64,000 bases of DNA, from assembly GCA_911728435.2 (NCBI GenBank), contig OU452199.1, positions 16,130,860 to 16,194,859 of the forward strand, given 5' to 3'. Shown in pieces: positions 31,774 through 43,929 of this stretch. Source of the DNA: Apoderus coryli (lineage: Eukaryota; Arthropoda; Insecta; Coleoptera; Attelabidae). The stretch's first letter is position 1, and each line of letters begins with the position of its first letter. The notes under the pieces were generated by a model. The model had not been told where the DNA came from, ran no database searches, and worked only from the letters and a program-made list of their open reading frames with translations. The position numbers were made by a program, and so were the translations under genes.

Positions 31774-33644
31774 CCCAACTAGCAATTCGACATTCTTAAA
31801 GAACTAATATATTTTATAATTATTTTATTGCCGCTTAGTAAAAACTTTTTTGTTCTTTAAAGGTTCGTTTGGTAATAAAACTGCTGTGTTAAACTTTTCT
31901 GTGAGAAAAACTGTTTTAAGAACGTTTTTACAGCAAAATAATAAAATAGTTATAAAATATGATATCGTAACAGTTTTATAAACGTTTATAAAATATTTTT
32001 TATAGGACGAATTTGTTCCGAATGATAATTGGTTTTAAAAGCATTTTGTAAAAGTACTAGTCTGGATTAACTTGTTCGTTTAAAAACAATTATAAAATTA
32101 TTCTGTTAAAGTACGTTTCGTAATAATAAAATAGTTTTTTTATTGTCGTTATTAAGAGCGATTTGTTTGCTGCAGCAAATTTGTGCGCAAATTAATAATT
32201 ACAAAATTGTTTTTTAGTTATTTTATTAAAAACAATAAAAAAATAAATATGTTGCCAATGCATATTTTATAAAATTAAAATGCACAAATACAAACATCAA
32301 AGTATCAAGCAAGAATACTTCAAGTAGACAGGAGTAGACTTGATTAATTTGTATACATTTTACCTTATATATTTTTTGCAGCACCTTTTAATTAAATTTT
32401 GATTTTTTAGAGCATTTATATCACAGCTTGTTTTAGTTTTTTTTACTATTAATTTATTTTAAATAACGGCAAAGGATAACTAAATACAGAAAACTTCAAG
32501 AAAAATACTTGTAATTAGCTTCATTATTCATTATCAAACTTAGTGAAATATATACTTTTTTACACCATAACTGGTTTATAAAAAATTCTTCACGTTTACA
32601 TAAAACATAGGTATCTACTTATATTTTGGCTAGTGTCCATATGATAGATATAAAAGAATCATATCATCATCATATCATTCTTATGCTATCAAAGGGGTTT
32701 CAGGTAATATTAATTTTATTTTACCCTTAAAATATAATGAGATTTATGTTTTTTAACGAATACACCCCTGTATAAAACAATTCTGCAGTTATTTTATAAT
32801 AGCTATCTAAAGAGCATACTCGTCTGTGTTGAGATAATTTTGTTTTATAAGCATCGTATAAGGAAGAAGCCATTTTTGGTTTCTTTAAATTGTTAGCCAT
32901 GTTGACCAAACTTTTAAAATTAATATTTTTTATAATTTGTAAAATTATCTTAGCTAATAAGCTATACAGAATCAGTCATTACATAATGAAGGATATACCA
33001 AAAGATTATTTTCAACAATAAGTGACAATAAAAAAAATATTTTATATAATTTATAAAATCTAAATTCATTAATTTACATAATTCACGAGGCGCATTAAAA
33101 TTTTAGTAATAATATACAATATATTTAACAGTAAATTTTGTTTCGCAACCAAATCTGCTCATGGGTGAATTTTATCTGACTTATTTTATTATTCATTATT
33201 GGGTATTATAGCGTTTTATATTATTTTTACCTCCATGATTGTTCAGATTTTATTAATGTGTACCAACAACAATGCATAATAATTATAAAATAATTTTGTA
33301 TAAAAAGGTATTTTAAAAAATCGTTTTTATCCTTTAACTGTTGTCGCTGAGAGCAAAAATGTTGAAATTGAGGCTCTTATAAAAGATTTATAAAATATGT
33401 TTATAACAGTTTTATTTGATTTTTATTAAATATTTATAAACGTTCTAAAAACTATTGTATAATAGCAACAAGCAACATTTATAGAACCGTTAAAGAGTCG
33501 ATTTGTTTTATAAATCTGCGCCTTTTTCGTGTTTATAAGGCGCGTAAGAACGTTGTGAAAATGTTTATAAAACAATGGGTGTTTTATACAATATATTTTA
33601 TAAATGTTCTTACAGCAATTAAAAAAGTTAAATTGTTAGTTGGG
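31774..33644. mobile_element. 1.87-kb AT-rich element of unknown class
   Basis: The termini CCCAACTAGCAATT and, inverted, AATTGTTAGTTGGG are followed on the right by CA, and CA also precedes the left end, so a 2-bp duplication is possible. Copy B of the surrounding repeat (about 8460-8475) reads straight through, giving an empty site. The inside is very AT-rich, with many TTATAAAA and TTTTATAA motifs and no convincing gene. A 60-codon minus-strand frame at 32727-32909 begins MVNMANNLKKPKMASS and matches nothing I know. It is probably a non-autonomous DNA transposon. Confidence 0.75.
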
Positions 33645-34110
33645 CAGTTTGTTATGAAAACTTAGGGTTAGCCATACAAAAGTCGCCCCTATCGACATCA
33701 GTAAAATATTTTCAAGATAATCGCACCACTTGTTATACGGGAATTTGATGTCAATTTGCGTAATTCAAATAGAACAGCCTATATATATTATTACATTTTT
33801 TAGATCCTGCATAAAATGCTAGACATATAATCTATGTATAAAATGGCATTTGAAGATCAAACAAAAAATCGTTATATTTGTCCTTATACAGAAATACCTA
33901 ATTAATGTGCATAAAGATTCTTGTATAGAAAGGTTTGTTTTACCATTAACTGCATTCGTAACATACATCTCTTGTTATTATTATTATTTTTGATACAGTT
34001 TGGTCTCAAAATAAGATTACATATGAAATTCAAAAAACAGTCAAAAATCATTTTTTTTTTAAGTGGAATGAATTTATATGTTGTGGTAATTTTATCTTAT
34101 TTGACATAAA
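33645..34110. repeat. Multi-part repeat, copy C, module M3 (left part)
   Basis: Matches 8475-8950 of copy B. From 34110 to about 34670 the two copies diverge; that stretch contains a possible small mariner-type remnant (ACAGGGTGTC at 34332 and ACCCTGTATA at 34368) and no gene. Confidence 0.75.
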
Positions 34111-34810
34111 AAAGAACAGTGTTAAACTCGCAAAAGCTTAGGATAAGTTCGACCAAAATAGACTGAAACATTGGATAAAGAGAGTTCGGAGATTTAATTT
34201 TCGTTCAGTTTTTCCTAATTTAATTTCATGGTAAGGTTTAAAAAAAACTAAAATATATATCAACACTTTGTTATTTGAACCTATATCCGTCGTTTTACTA
34301 AAATACTTGTAGAAAATCCGTAAAAAAATACACAGGGTGTCATTCAAAATTTTAAAGTGAAGGCCGATACCCTGTATAAATTTTAAGCACTGCTTTTAAA
34401 AAACTGGTGACCCATATAATTACGCAAAGGATGCACTGTTTTTTTCCTATTTTAAATATTTCAATTAAGGTTGTTTTGTGCTTTCTGAATACTGATCTAG
34501 GACATTTTCACCTATATCTGATCTATTTTATGTATATTAGTATTATATTGTATATCTTGGGAGCCAAATTCTATACTCTGAATGAATGCCACATTATTCT
34601 GTAGTGCCTTAAATTTACCTATAACTATATATTTTGTTCCCATTCCAAATTAATTACGGATAATACGCTATCGAAGTATTGGCACAAAGAAAATTACGTA
34701 ATATTAAAGAAGTAGTCCATATTGAAGTGGAGTAGAATAATAAATATATTCTTGAAATAAAAGTCAACTTCCACGTAATAAATTTAATAGATTTCTTTAA
34801 AAATCTTGAC

Positions 34811-34844
34811 ATTTATATGTTTCGCAGGCTGCATCATCCGTGGT
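34811..34844 (-). ncRNA. Degraded hammerhead-like motif, left arm
   Basis: Minus strand: ACCA, CGGATGA (one mismatch to CUGAUGA), T, GCAGCCTGC (stem II, three pairs), GAAAC, then ATATAAAT. The returning strand of stem I is lost. Likely non-functional. Confidence 0.35.
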
Positions 34845-35187
34845 TATGAAAATTATGAAAAGCTATTTAATCATTATTGTTGCAATAATTTAGTTACTAA
34901 TTAGGAGAAATGCATTACGCAATATATAAATCACATATTCTAATAAATCTATTAAAATTTTTGTTAAAACATTAAAATCTATTGTCAAAAAACTTTGTGT
35001 TACTCATAATTTGAGCTTTATTACAAATTTTCTTTTTATAAATCATTAATTAGAATGTAAAAATCTTAAATGTTTCACATTGATATTCAATCTCAATTTT
35101 TTCGCGTAGTGGATTAATGCATTTCTCCTAATTAGTAACTAAATAATTGTAAAAATAATGATAAAATAGCTTTTCATAATTTTGATA

Positions 35188-35215
35188 ACCACTGATGATG
35201 CGAAATATGTTTGGT
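35188..35215 (+). ncRNA. Degraded hammerhead-like motif, right arm
   Basis: Plus strand: ACCA, CTGATGA, TGC, GAAA, TATGTT, TGGT. The core and a 4-bp stem I are kept but stem II is reduced to TGC. The partner arm keeps stem II but lost stem I, so together they outline one ancestral hammerhead. Confidence 0.4.
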
Positions 35216-35299
35216 AAATGTAAAGATTTTTAGAGAAATCTATTAAATTTATTACGTGGAGGTTGACTTTTATTGCAAGAATATATTATATAATATTTC

Positions 35300-36062
35300 T
35301 ATTTAGTTTAGCAAATATGATTTTTTCTTATATTTACTTAACTTAACTTATGCCCTATGAGTTTCAAGATCAGTTCATCGCTTGTTCCATAGTAAATTAG
35401 GTAAATTTCATTAAAATCCGTTGAGCCGTTTTTCAGTTATTGTGTATACAGACGGACAGAAAGCCATGTTTATTTAAAAGTTTATTTAGATCTGAAATGT
35501 CCAACAACTCGTATTTCCGTACAAAGATAAAAATGTTTTTCATGCAACTAATAGCCTCTCAATACCTATACCATATATATATGCAATATGTGTGTTGCAT
35601 ATAGTATGGAGAGCTAAAAACATAATCTTTATCACGTTAAGCCCAGGGTGGCATCAACGCCACGTTAACTTTTTGCGTTTGGACTGCGAGGCAATAAGAC
35701 GATGCCTCACAATTGGATCAGGGATATACGATGTTGCATTAAAACGATGCCACGGACTGAATTAAAAGTGACATAGACTGAAAGTATAATATATTCTGCC
35801 GATCGTGAAACCATATCCTGACTCTGGATATTATGACTAGTTTTCAATTATAGAAACTTATAAAAATTAGTTACACAACGTGAATTTCACAAAAACACAT
35901 TTTTTCAAGTAAAATTAAAACTTATTTCTCGATTTTGTTAAAATTAGAGAACAAATTCAATCTATAAAATATACCCTAGTTTAATTTTATTGGTAGGTAA
36001 CACAATAGTTTCTTGACATTGCATTGGGACAGCGTGGCATCACAGTGATGCCTCATTTTTAG
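35300..36062. other. Module M3 (right part) and unassigned DNA
   Basis: 35300-35640 matches about 9890-10130, including GTTCATCGCTTGTTCCATAG and a hairpin ATATGCAA/TTGCATAT at 35579-35600. The stretch 35640-36062 is unlike copy B and carries several GGCATC/GATGCC motifs (35650, 35705, 35748, 36031, 36044). No gene was found. Confidence 0.5.
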
Positions 36063-36094
36063 CTCTCCATATCATATATAGTAAAATATGTGTA

Positions 36095-37100
36095 CAGGGT
36101 GTTAGTAAATAAATCCGACAAACTTCAGGAGGTAATTCTGCATGAAAAAATAATGACAGTTTGCTATATAAACACATGTCCGCAAATACTTCTTTTTCTG
36201 CTGAAACACAGTAACTGAAGATTTATTGATTGCTCTGAAACCGGTGGAGATATGCAAATGAAATTTAGTGGGTATTAGGAGGTAGTTATTGCGCATTTTT
36301 TGACATGCAATTAAGAATTTTATGTTCATCACTGGCGCGCATACGGGTAATCATCTCAATTTTTTTGAAGAAAAAAAAAGGTACGCCACTGGAAATTTTC
36401 AAATTAAAAATCATTTTGGAATTCCTCGTTCAATTTGTGATAAAAAATCTCTCTTCCTTTTTTATCGTAGGGGGCATTTGAGCAAAAAAATAAAACATCT
36501 CGCTGCGACGCTAGTAGGCTACTGTCAACATTCTGTTATACGAATATTGCAACGAAATGTCAATTTAGCGTTTCTTTATTATTAGTGTTATTTACTCTAA
36601 TTGCTTTGGTTTAATCTTTATTGTATTAGATAGTTCTTGATAATGTATTAAATAAATGAAAAATACGGGGTAAAATGTTTTAATTTTTTTGCACAAAGAC
36701 GATGCCCCCTACGATAAAAAAGCAAGAGAGATTTTTTATCACAAATTGAACGAGAAATTGCAAAATAATTTTTTATTTGAAAAATTCCAGTGGCGTACCA
36801 TTTTTTTCTTTAAAAATATTGAGATCATTACCCGTATACGCACCACTGATGAACATACAATTCTTAATTGCTTGCCAAAAAATGCGCAATAACTACCTCT
36901 TAAAACTAAATTTCATTTGCATATCTCCACCGGTTTCAGAGCAATCGATAAATCTTCAGTTTTTAGGGAAAACTTTAACACCCCCTATCTCAGAAAACGA
37001 AGCATTTGCGGACATGTGTTTATATAGCAAACAAACTGTCATTATTTTTCCATGCAGAAATACCCCCTGAAGATTATCGCACTTATTTACTAACACCCTG
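36095..37100. mobile_element. 1.0-kb mariner-type MITE
   Basis: CAGGGTGTTAGTAAATAA and its complement TTATTTACTAACACCCTG form the ends, with TA on both sides (36093-36094 and 37101-37102). The arms extend about 400 bases and include TACGCCACTGG-type motifs in the same relative position as in the 24678-26700 transposon, suggesting a related family. No transposase remains. Confidence 0.9.
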
Positions 37101-38176
37101 TATATGAAGATTATTAATTTCATGAAGTTTTTTTTTTTTAATTTCACCGGAAATACTTGTTTTTGGTCATTTTATACATAAATAGGTAGTTTCAAAAAAA
37201 ATGTCTGTCTGTATGCACGAAAACGCAAAAACCACTAAACAGATTTTAACCAAATTTGGTAAATTTTTTGTATAGGACACGGCAAGGAGCTGATTAGATT
37301 TTGGGAAACATTGAGCGTAGACAAGGGGCTTAAAAGAGTGCTCAAAAATGTAAAAAAATCATAGTTCCTAAATTTATCCGAAATACTGCATAATTTTTTA
37401 CGCATTTAATTGCATATAACCTAAAATATTGAACATAAAATATTAGACCAGATTGGCGTTCGGAAATAGTGTAAAGTAAAAAATATTTTAAAAAAACGTA
37501 CTTCTTAAACATAGCAGAAATATTAACTAATTATTTATAGCTTTAATAGAATATAACCTATAAAATGTGTCATAAACAACTTACTTTCATAGGCGTTCGT
37601 AAATCGTGGAAAAGGGGTCAAAACATAAAAAATATATATTTCCTAAACTTATCCGAAATATGGAATAATTTTTCATAGTTGTGATAGAACATAACCTAAA
37701 AAATGTTACATAAAAGACTTGGTTCACACAGGCGTTCGCAAATAGTCTAAAAAAAGAGTCAAAAACGAAAAAAAAATGTTGCCAGAAAAATTGGCTAATT
37801 ATATGTAGCTTTGATATAAGATAAACCAAAAAAATGCAGCATAAAATTTGTATTTACATAGGCGTTCGTAAATAGTAGAAAAAGGAGTAAAAAAAAATAA
37901 AATGTAAAATTTTTTATATTTAACTAGTTGAATTGGTGTTAAAAATACATGACAAAAATTAATGTACCATAAGGCGTCCGTGAAAATTCTATAAAAGGGT
38001 CAGAAAAAATTTGTATCCGTGATAACTCAAAAACCACTTAACGAATTTTAACCACATTTGGTACGAAAATACTACAGGATATTGATAGGTAGTGGTTAAC
38101 ATTGAGCGTAGGCAAGGGATTTAAAAGAGGGTTAAAAAATTTAAAAAATCATAGTTCTTAAACTTATCCGAAATAT

Positions 38177-38935
38177 TGAAACTTTGACCAACCGACGTTT
38201 CGTTTATTCTACACTTAGGCATTTAAACAATATAGATTCAGAAATAAATAATTTATTATAATTAAAGAATCACATCTAAAATATCAAAAATCATCATCCC
38301 AGGGTTTATATTATGGACGCAATGCAACAAATCAGTAGATAACACAACAGTTAATTGTTGAAAGAAGTGCGTAACTAATTATTTACTACGACTTACCATA
38401 CAATATTATCAAAATAAATTAATTAACAATTTTCACCACCGAAAAATAACGGATAATTGAAACTTTTTATTTAAAACTGCGAAACGTTTAAAATCTATTC
38501 AAAAACTGTGCAATATGCACTGCTGATAATAATGTCGGCAAGTACCGAGCATGCCACGTATTGTACCGAAGCAGCACCCCAATAGGTTAACAACAAAATT
38601 TAAACTAAAACGAATACATTATTATACCTATACAGCAGAATTTTACGTTTTATCAAAGGCAGCAAAGGAATTGACAAAAAAACAGCGTTCGATATAAGAT
38701 GCATATAGAATATAATTGTAAATACAATACACCAGAAAAACATTGAGAAAAACAATGTTTACTTTTTTAGGCATACCTACTGAATGTGTTCAAAATGAAT
38801 GTTATAAATACAAGGTGTTTGGAAATTTTAACCACAAGGTTAACTATTATTTCATATTAGTAGAATTTAAACTTATATATTAAGTATATTGGGTCAAAAA
38901 ATTATAATTCTTTTAGAGCCCGCGAATGTTATATT
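38177..38935. repeat. Dispersed repeat D, copy 2
   Basis: Second copy of 18656-19470. It joins array-like repeat sequence on both sides, as copy 1 roughly does on its left. Non-coding. Confidence 0.85.
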
Positions 38936-41145
38936 ATTAGCTCTCCATATCATATATATGTAATATACACATATATGGAGACCATTAGTTTCATGAAAAA
39001 TTTTTTTTTTTAATTTCACCGGAAATACTTGTTTTTGGTCATTTTATAGATACATAAGTAATTTTAAAAAAATGTATGTCTGTTTGTCTGTCTGTATGCA
39101 CGAAAACGCAAAAACCAAATTTGGTAGAAAAATACTATAGGACATGGCAAGGAGCTGATTAGATTTTGGGAAACATTGAGCATAGGCAAGGGGTTTAAAA
39201 GAGGGTTCAAAAATAAAAAAAAATCATAGTTCTTAAACTTATCCGAAACACTGCATAATTTTTTACGCATTTAATTGAATATAACCTAAAATATTGAACA
39301 TAAAATATTAGACCACATTGGCGTTCGCAAATAGTGTAAAATGGGGTAAAAAATATTTAAAAAAACGTACTTCTTAAACATAGCAGAAATATTAATTAAT
39401 TATTTATAGCTTTAATAGAATATAAACTATAAAATGTGTCATAAATAACTTACTTTCATAGGCGTTCGTAAATAGTGGAAAAGGAGTCAAAACATAAAAA
39501 ATATATATTTTCTAAACTTATTCGAAATATGGAATAATTTTTCATAGTTGTGATAGAACCTAAAACATGTTACATAAAAGAATTGGTTCACACAGGCGTT
39601 CGAAAACATTCTAAAAAAGGGTCAAAAACGAAAAAAAAAGGTTCCCAAATATACCAAAAAAATTGGCTAATTATATATAGCTTTGATATAAGGTAACCTA
39701 AAAAATGCAGCATAACATTTTTATGTACATAGGCGTTCGTAAATAGTAGAAAAAGGGGTAAAATAAAAAAACTTAAAATGTAAAAAATTTTATATTTAAC
39801 TAGTTGAATTGGTGTTCAAAATACACGACAAAAATTAATGTACCATAGACGTCCGTGAAAATTCTATAAAAGGGTCAGAAAAAATTTATATCCGTGATAA
39901 CTTAAAAACCACTTAACGGATTTTAACCACATTTGGTACGAAAATACTACAGGATATTTATAGGTGGTGATTAACATTGAGCGTAGGCAAGGGGTTTAAA
40001 AGAGGGTTCAAAAATTTAAAAAATCATAGTTCTTAAACTTATCCGAAATATTGAATCATTTTTGATAGTTGTGATAGAATATAACCTAAAAAATGCTACA
40101 TAAAAGGATTGGTTCACACAGGCGTTCGGAAATAGTCTAAAAAAATGGTCAAAAACGAAAAAAAAAATGTTTCCCAAATATACCAGAAAAATTGGCTAAT
40201 TATATATATCGTTGATATAGGATAACCTAAAATATGCAGCATAAAATTTTTATTTACATAGGCGTTCGTAAATAGTAGAAAAAAGGGTAAACTAAAAAAA
40301 ATTTAAATGTAAATTTTTTTATATTTAACTAGTGGAATTGGTGTTAAAAAACATGACAAAAATTAATGTACCATAGGCGTCCGTGAAAATTCTATAATAG
40401 GGTCAGAAAAAAATTGTATCCGTGATAACTCAAAAACCACTTAACGGATTTTAACCACATTTGTTACGAAAATACTACAGCATATTTTTTATAGGTGGTG
40501 ATTAACATTGAGCGTAGGCAAGGGGTTTCAAAGAGGGTTCAAAAATTTAAAAAATCATAGTTCTTAAACTTATCCGAAATATATACTTAATATTTTTTTG
40601 TGCGTTTATTTAAACATAACCTAAAATATTTAACCTAAACAATTAGACCACATCGGTATTCGAAAAAAGTGTAAAATGGGGTAAAAAGATTAGAAAGAAC
40701 AAAATTCTTAAACATAGCAGAAATGTTGACTAGTTATTTATAGGTTTGATAGAATATTACCAAAAAAATGTGTTATAAATAACTTGTTTTTATAGGCGTT
40801 CGTAAATAGTGTAAAAGGGGTCAAAATAAAAACATATATTATACTTCCTAAACTTATTCGGAATACAAAACAAAAATTTATTAAATTTAGATAAATGACA
40901 AAAAGGTCATAAAATTATTACTTTTACACTTAAATATGGAGAGCTATTCGTGCCTCGAGGGCAACAGTTTATTTCCGGTGAAATTAAAAAAAAAATTTTT
41001 TTCATGAAACTAATAGTCTCCATATATACATATATTACATATATGATATGGGGAGCTAATAATTCTCCTCTTTTGAAATTGTTTGCCTGACTTGTACCTT
41101 TAAATTTTATTTCAATGTAAAAAACTGTTATGTTGGTATTTACCA

Positions 41146-41320
41146 CTTGAGTTCATTTCTGGGGTTTCCATATATTTTTTTTGTACCTTACACTATATTA
41201 CTTTACTTACCTGTTTTTATTTAATAATATAGAAACCAAACTCCAGGTAAACAAAGTAATATTGTGTAAGGTATAAAAAAATATATATGGAAAAACCCAG
41301 AAATGAGCTTATGTCAGATA
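41146..41320. repeat. Small inverted-repeat element (hairpin MITE)
   Basis: CTCATTTCTGG-type ends: 41148-41208 pairs with about 41255-41316, including ATATATTTTTTTTGTACCTTAC against GTAAGGTATAAAAAAATATAT, around a short loop. No target-site duplication was defined. Confidence 0.7.
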
Positions 41321-42769
41321 TTCTTTTACCATTTTAGAAGAAGCGAAACACGTGTAATGTACATAAATTAAAAATAAAATTAGTGGAAATTAATAACTTT
41401 AATTTAATATGAATGTCCATGGACAGTTACATAATATCAAGTTTACAGGTTGGGTAGATGGGGGATAGATACTACATAGTTTGTAGGTTACTAAGATAAC
41501 GTCCCATATTCCAAAAACCATAAGTTTTTCAACCTATGTTTTTAGAGGTAAACCACCCAAAAATTAGTTATTCCACATTCTGTTAAAGTTCTGATGGTAA
41601 AACCACGAACTCCCTGTATAGCATACATTTTTTTTCACATTGTTACAGACCATTATAAATCGATCTTTGCCATTTATTAAGAAAACTAAGATATGTCAAA
41701 CAATTAGTTATATAAAAAAATTATTATCTTTTTGGCTTTTAGTAGCATTCAAGAACACAGAATCACAAACATTTCCCTGCGGAAATGTATCATTAACATT
41801 ACATTAAAACGCATTTTTGCCTTGTATTTTAGACGTTTTTCCGAAAATAGAAAAAAATCTATATATAACCTTCAACTTTTTAAGGTTCGGGTTAAAATCT
41901 TTTTATTCTCTTCAGATCGCCCATGAGGTTCAATAGGTATATCCTTAGCGAGTCGAAATCAATATAAAAAAAATTCTTGTGCATTTCCTATGGTACCATT
42001 TCCACAGTCAACAATTAACTGAATATTGAGATCTATCAATTAGCTCCAAACATGCCGTACAATTATGTTTACTCTGTGACATACTTGGGAGATAATGCTA
42101 ACGAGCAAACTTAAAAAGAAACCAAACTTCAGAAATCAAAAATAATATTGTAAGGACAACCTGTATATACGCAAATATATAAGTATATTATTTGTTTTAT
42201 GTATTTAAAATTCTTTTACTTGCTATCCTAAACAATTTTTTTATAACTTGATTAATTTCATGCTCTCCTACGTTAAAACACTTTTACAATGAATAAGCGA
42301 ACAAAACTAAAAACTACCTCCGTTTATTACTACCACTACTGTTGAATCGGCAACATCTAGTTTTTCGACGGCGTTTTAATCGGTGTTCCATGCTACGACG
42401 AAGGTATTAATTTGTATAGTCGCCGCAACATATGGGATGACGCCTGTTACCGGGTAGGTTTTCTCTAGGAGAGGGGTAAGGCGAGCATAGCGGGGCGCAT
42501 TGTCCTTACCCCGCAAGCGACGACCCCCTCTCGTCCGGCGTTGCGTATCTTATTAAATATTTCAATCAACGAGATGTAATTAAAGTACATCTCACCTAAA
42601 CCTGACAGTTTTTTAAATATTTTAATTTTTATAAAAATATATACATAATTTGAATAGAAAAATTCTTACCTATTCGTTTGTTCTTTTTAAGCCAGTCTGG
42701 CTGATAAATATACCCACTCATCACTTGTTCCGCCAAATATAAAAAACCCCCCATACTAAATATAATATA
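41321..42769. other. Unassigned AT-rich DNA with one GC-rich island (42395-42545)
   Basis: No gene was recognised. The island contains GGGGTAAGG and CCTTACCCC (42473-42511) inside an outer GAGAGGGG/CCCCTCTC pair, so two alternative stems share the G-run. It stands out sharply from the AT-rich surroundings. Confidence 0.5.
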
Positions 42770-43745
42770 AATAAATCTCTAGCCGTTTTCGAAATATTTG
42801 AAATTTTATGTCAAAAATTACGTTTTTAGAATAAAGAATAATTACAATTTTATATTATATGGCTTTAATAATTTAATTTGTTAGAATATTCTAGGAGCTT
42901 ATAGACTTACTTTAGGCGCCTACGTATATTTTTTAGTAAATATTAATACAGGGTATTTGAAAAAAAAGAGTAAAAAATCAAATTGGAAAAAGTGTCAAAA
43001 TTCAAAATGTTAAAAATTTTTTACATAAAAAATAAGGGGTTTATTCCAAAAATTTATAGTTTTCAAAATATTGACAATTTTACAGTTTTCTATTACAATA
43101 GTGATATGACTGAAATTTAATTGATTTTAGTTGGCCATGATGGCTTTAGAAAGGAAATAAATATGACACTTGTCAAAATTAATCAACAATTGTGACAAAT
43201 TGTGGATATTAATTAGTAGTAATAATCATGGCGGGGCCCATAAATTATACCAGCGGAGACTACCTAAATTTGTTTATTATTTATTAGTATCTTGAATTGT
43301 CATAATTGTTGATTGAAGTGTCATATTTACTTCCTTTCTAAAGCCTCATGGCCAACTAAAATCAATTAATTTTCAAAATCATATCAGTATTGTAATAGAA
43401 AAATGTCTAATTATCAATATTTTGAAAACTATCAATTTTTGGAATAAACCCCTTATTTTTTAAGTAAAAAAATATAAAATGGAGGGGTTGCCATTTAAAA
43501 ATTTTGATTTTGACACTTTTTTCAATTTGATTTTTTACCCTTTTTTTCAAATACCCTGTATTAATATTATTTACTAGAGAAATATACGTAGACGCCTGAA
43601 GTAGTAGCTCCTAGGATATTCTAACATATTAAAGTTTCCATATAATAATTTTTTTTTATTATTCTTTATGCTGAAAACGTAATTTTTGACATAAGATTTC
43701 AAATATTTCGAAAACGGCTGGAGATAGAGATATAACATATTATGC
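42770..43745. repeat. Foldback element, about 975 bp
   Basis: 42780-43200 pairs with about 43315-43740: CTAGCCGTTTTCGAAATATT against AATATTTCGAAAACGGCTGG, and the TACAGGGTATTTGAAAAA / TTTCAAATACCCTGTA motifs sit symmetrically at 42954 and 43545. No hammerhead motif and no ORF. Confidence 0.85.
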
Positions 43746-43929
43746 ATGAAATATCTTTAGAATTATTATTAGTATTTAAAATAAGGAAGTTCACACCTAC
43801 TTCCGGTATAACCAGAAGTACTAGATCCTTGAAAACATTTTAGCAGTATTGGTCACGTCGAACTACGTACAACACCAGATTTTCAGATTATTCCACAGTG
43901 TAGTTTCTCCATGATCGATCGAATCCCTT
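43746..43929. other. Unassigned stretch with an ACTTCCGGT palindrome variant
   Basis: 43799-43819 is a variant of the palindrome at 216-236. The stretch ends where array-like repeat sequence begins near 43940. Confidence 0.5.

Larger units (their letters stand above)
34706..35290. mobile_element. 585-bp foldback with degraded hammerhead motifs
   Basis: Inverted arms (about 34744-34930 and 35110-35285) surround a spacer. TAATATT is duplicated at 34699-34705 and 35291-35297, and copy B (about 9885) has the corresponding single site TAATTTT, so this is a clean insertion. Each arm carries a motif of the hammerhead type near its middle (34811-34844 minus, 35188-35215 plus). No ORF. Confidence 0.8.
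36063..41066. repeat. Array-like repeat, block 2, with nested elements
   Basis: Begins TAGCTCTCCATATCATAT and ends ATATGATATGGGGAGCTAATAA. The core (37105-38170 and 38940-40930) is a series of diverged segments, 130-150 bases each, holding boxes like CATAGGCGTTCGTAAATAGT (for example 39317, 39461, 39593 and 39728) and lines TTCTTAAACTTATCCGAAAT. Terminal parts carry CGAAAACGCAAAAACC and CATTGAGCGTAGGCAAGG. The MITE 36095-37100 and repeat D copy 2 (38177-38935) interrupt it. Non-coding; class unknown. Confidence 0.8.

Noticed and set aside
32727..32909. 60-codon open frame inside the 1.87-kb element as a gene
   Set aside because: Short, without a recognisable motif, in AT-rich DNA; there is not enough support.
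35560..35625. Helitron 3' end (hairpin followed by CTAA)
   Set aside because: The hairpin ATATGCAA/TTGCATAT lies upstream of GAGCTAA, but I found neither a TC 5' end nor the A-T insertion context, and related ends vary too much.
35630..36062. piggyBac-like element starting at TTAA
   Set aside because: The GGTGGCATC motifs at the two sides are direct, not inverted, and no second TTAA fits.
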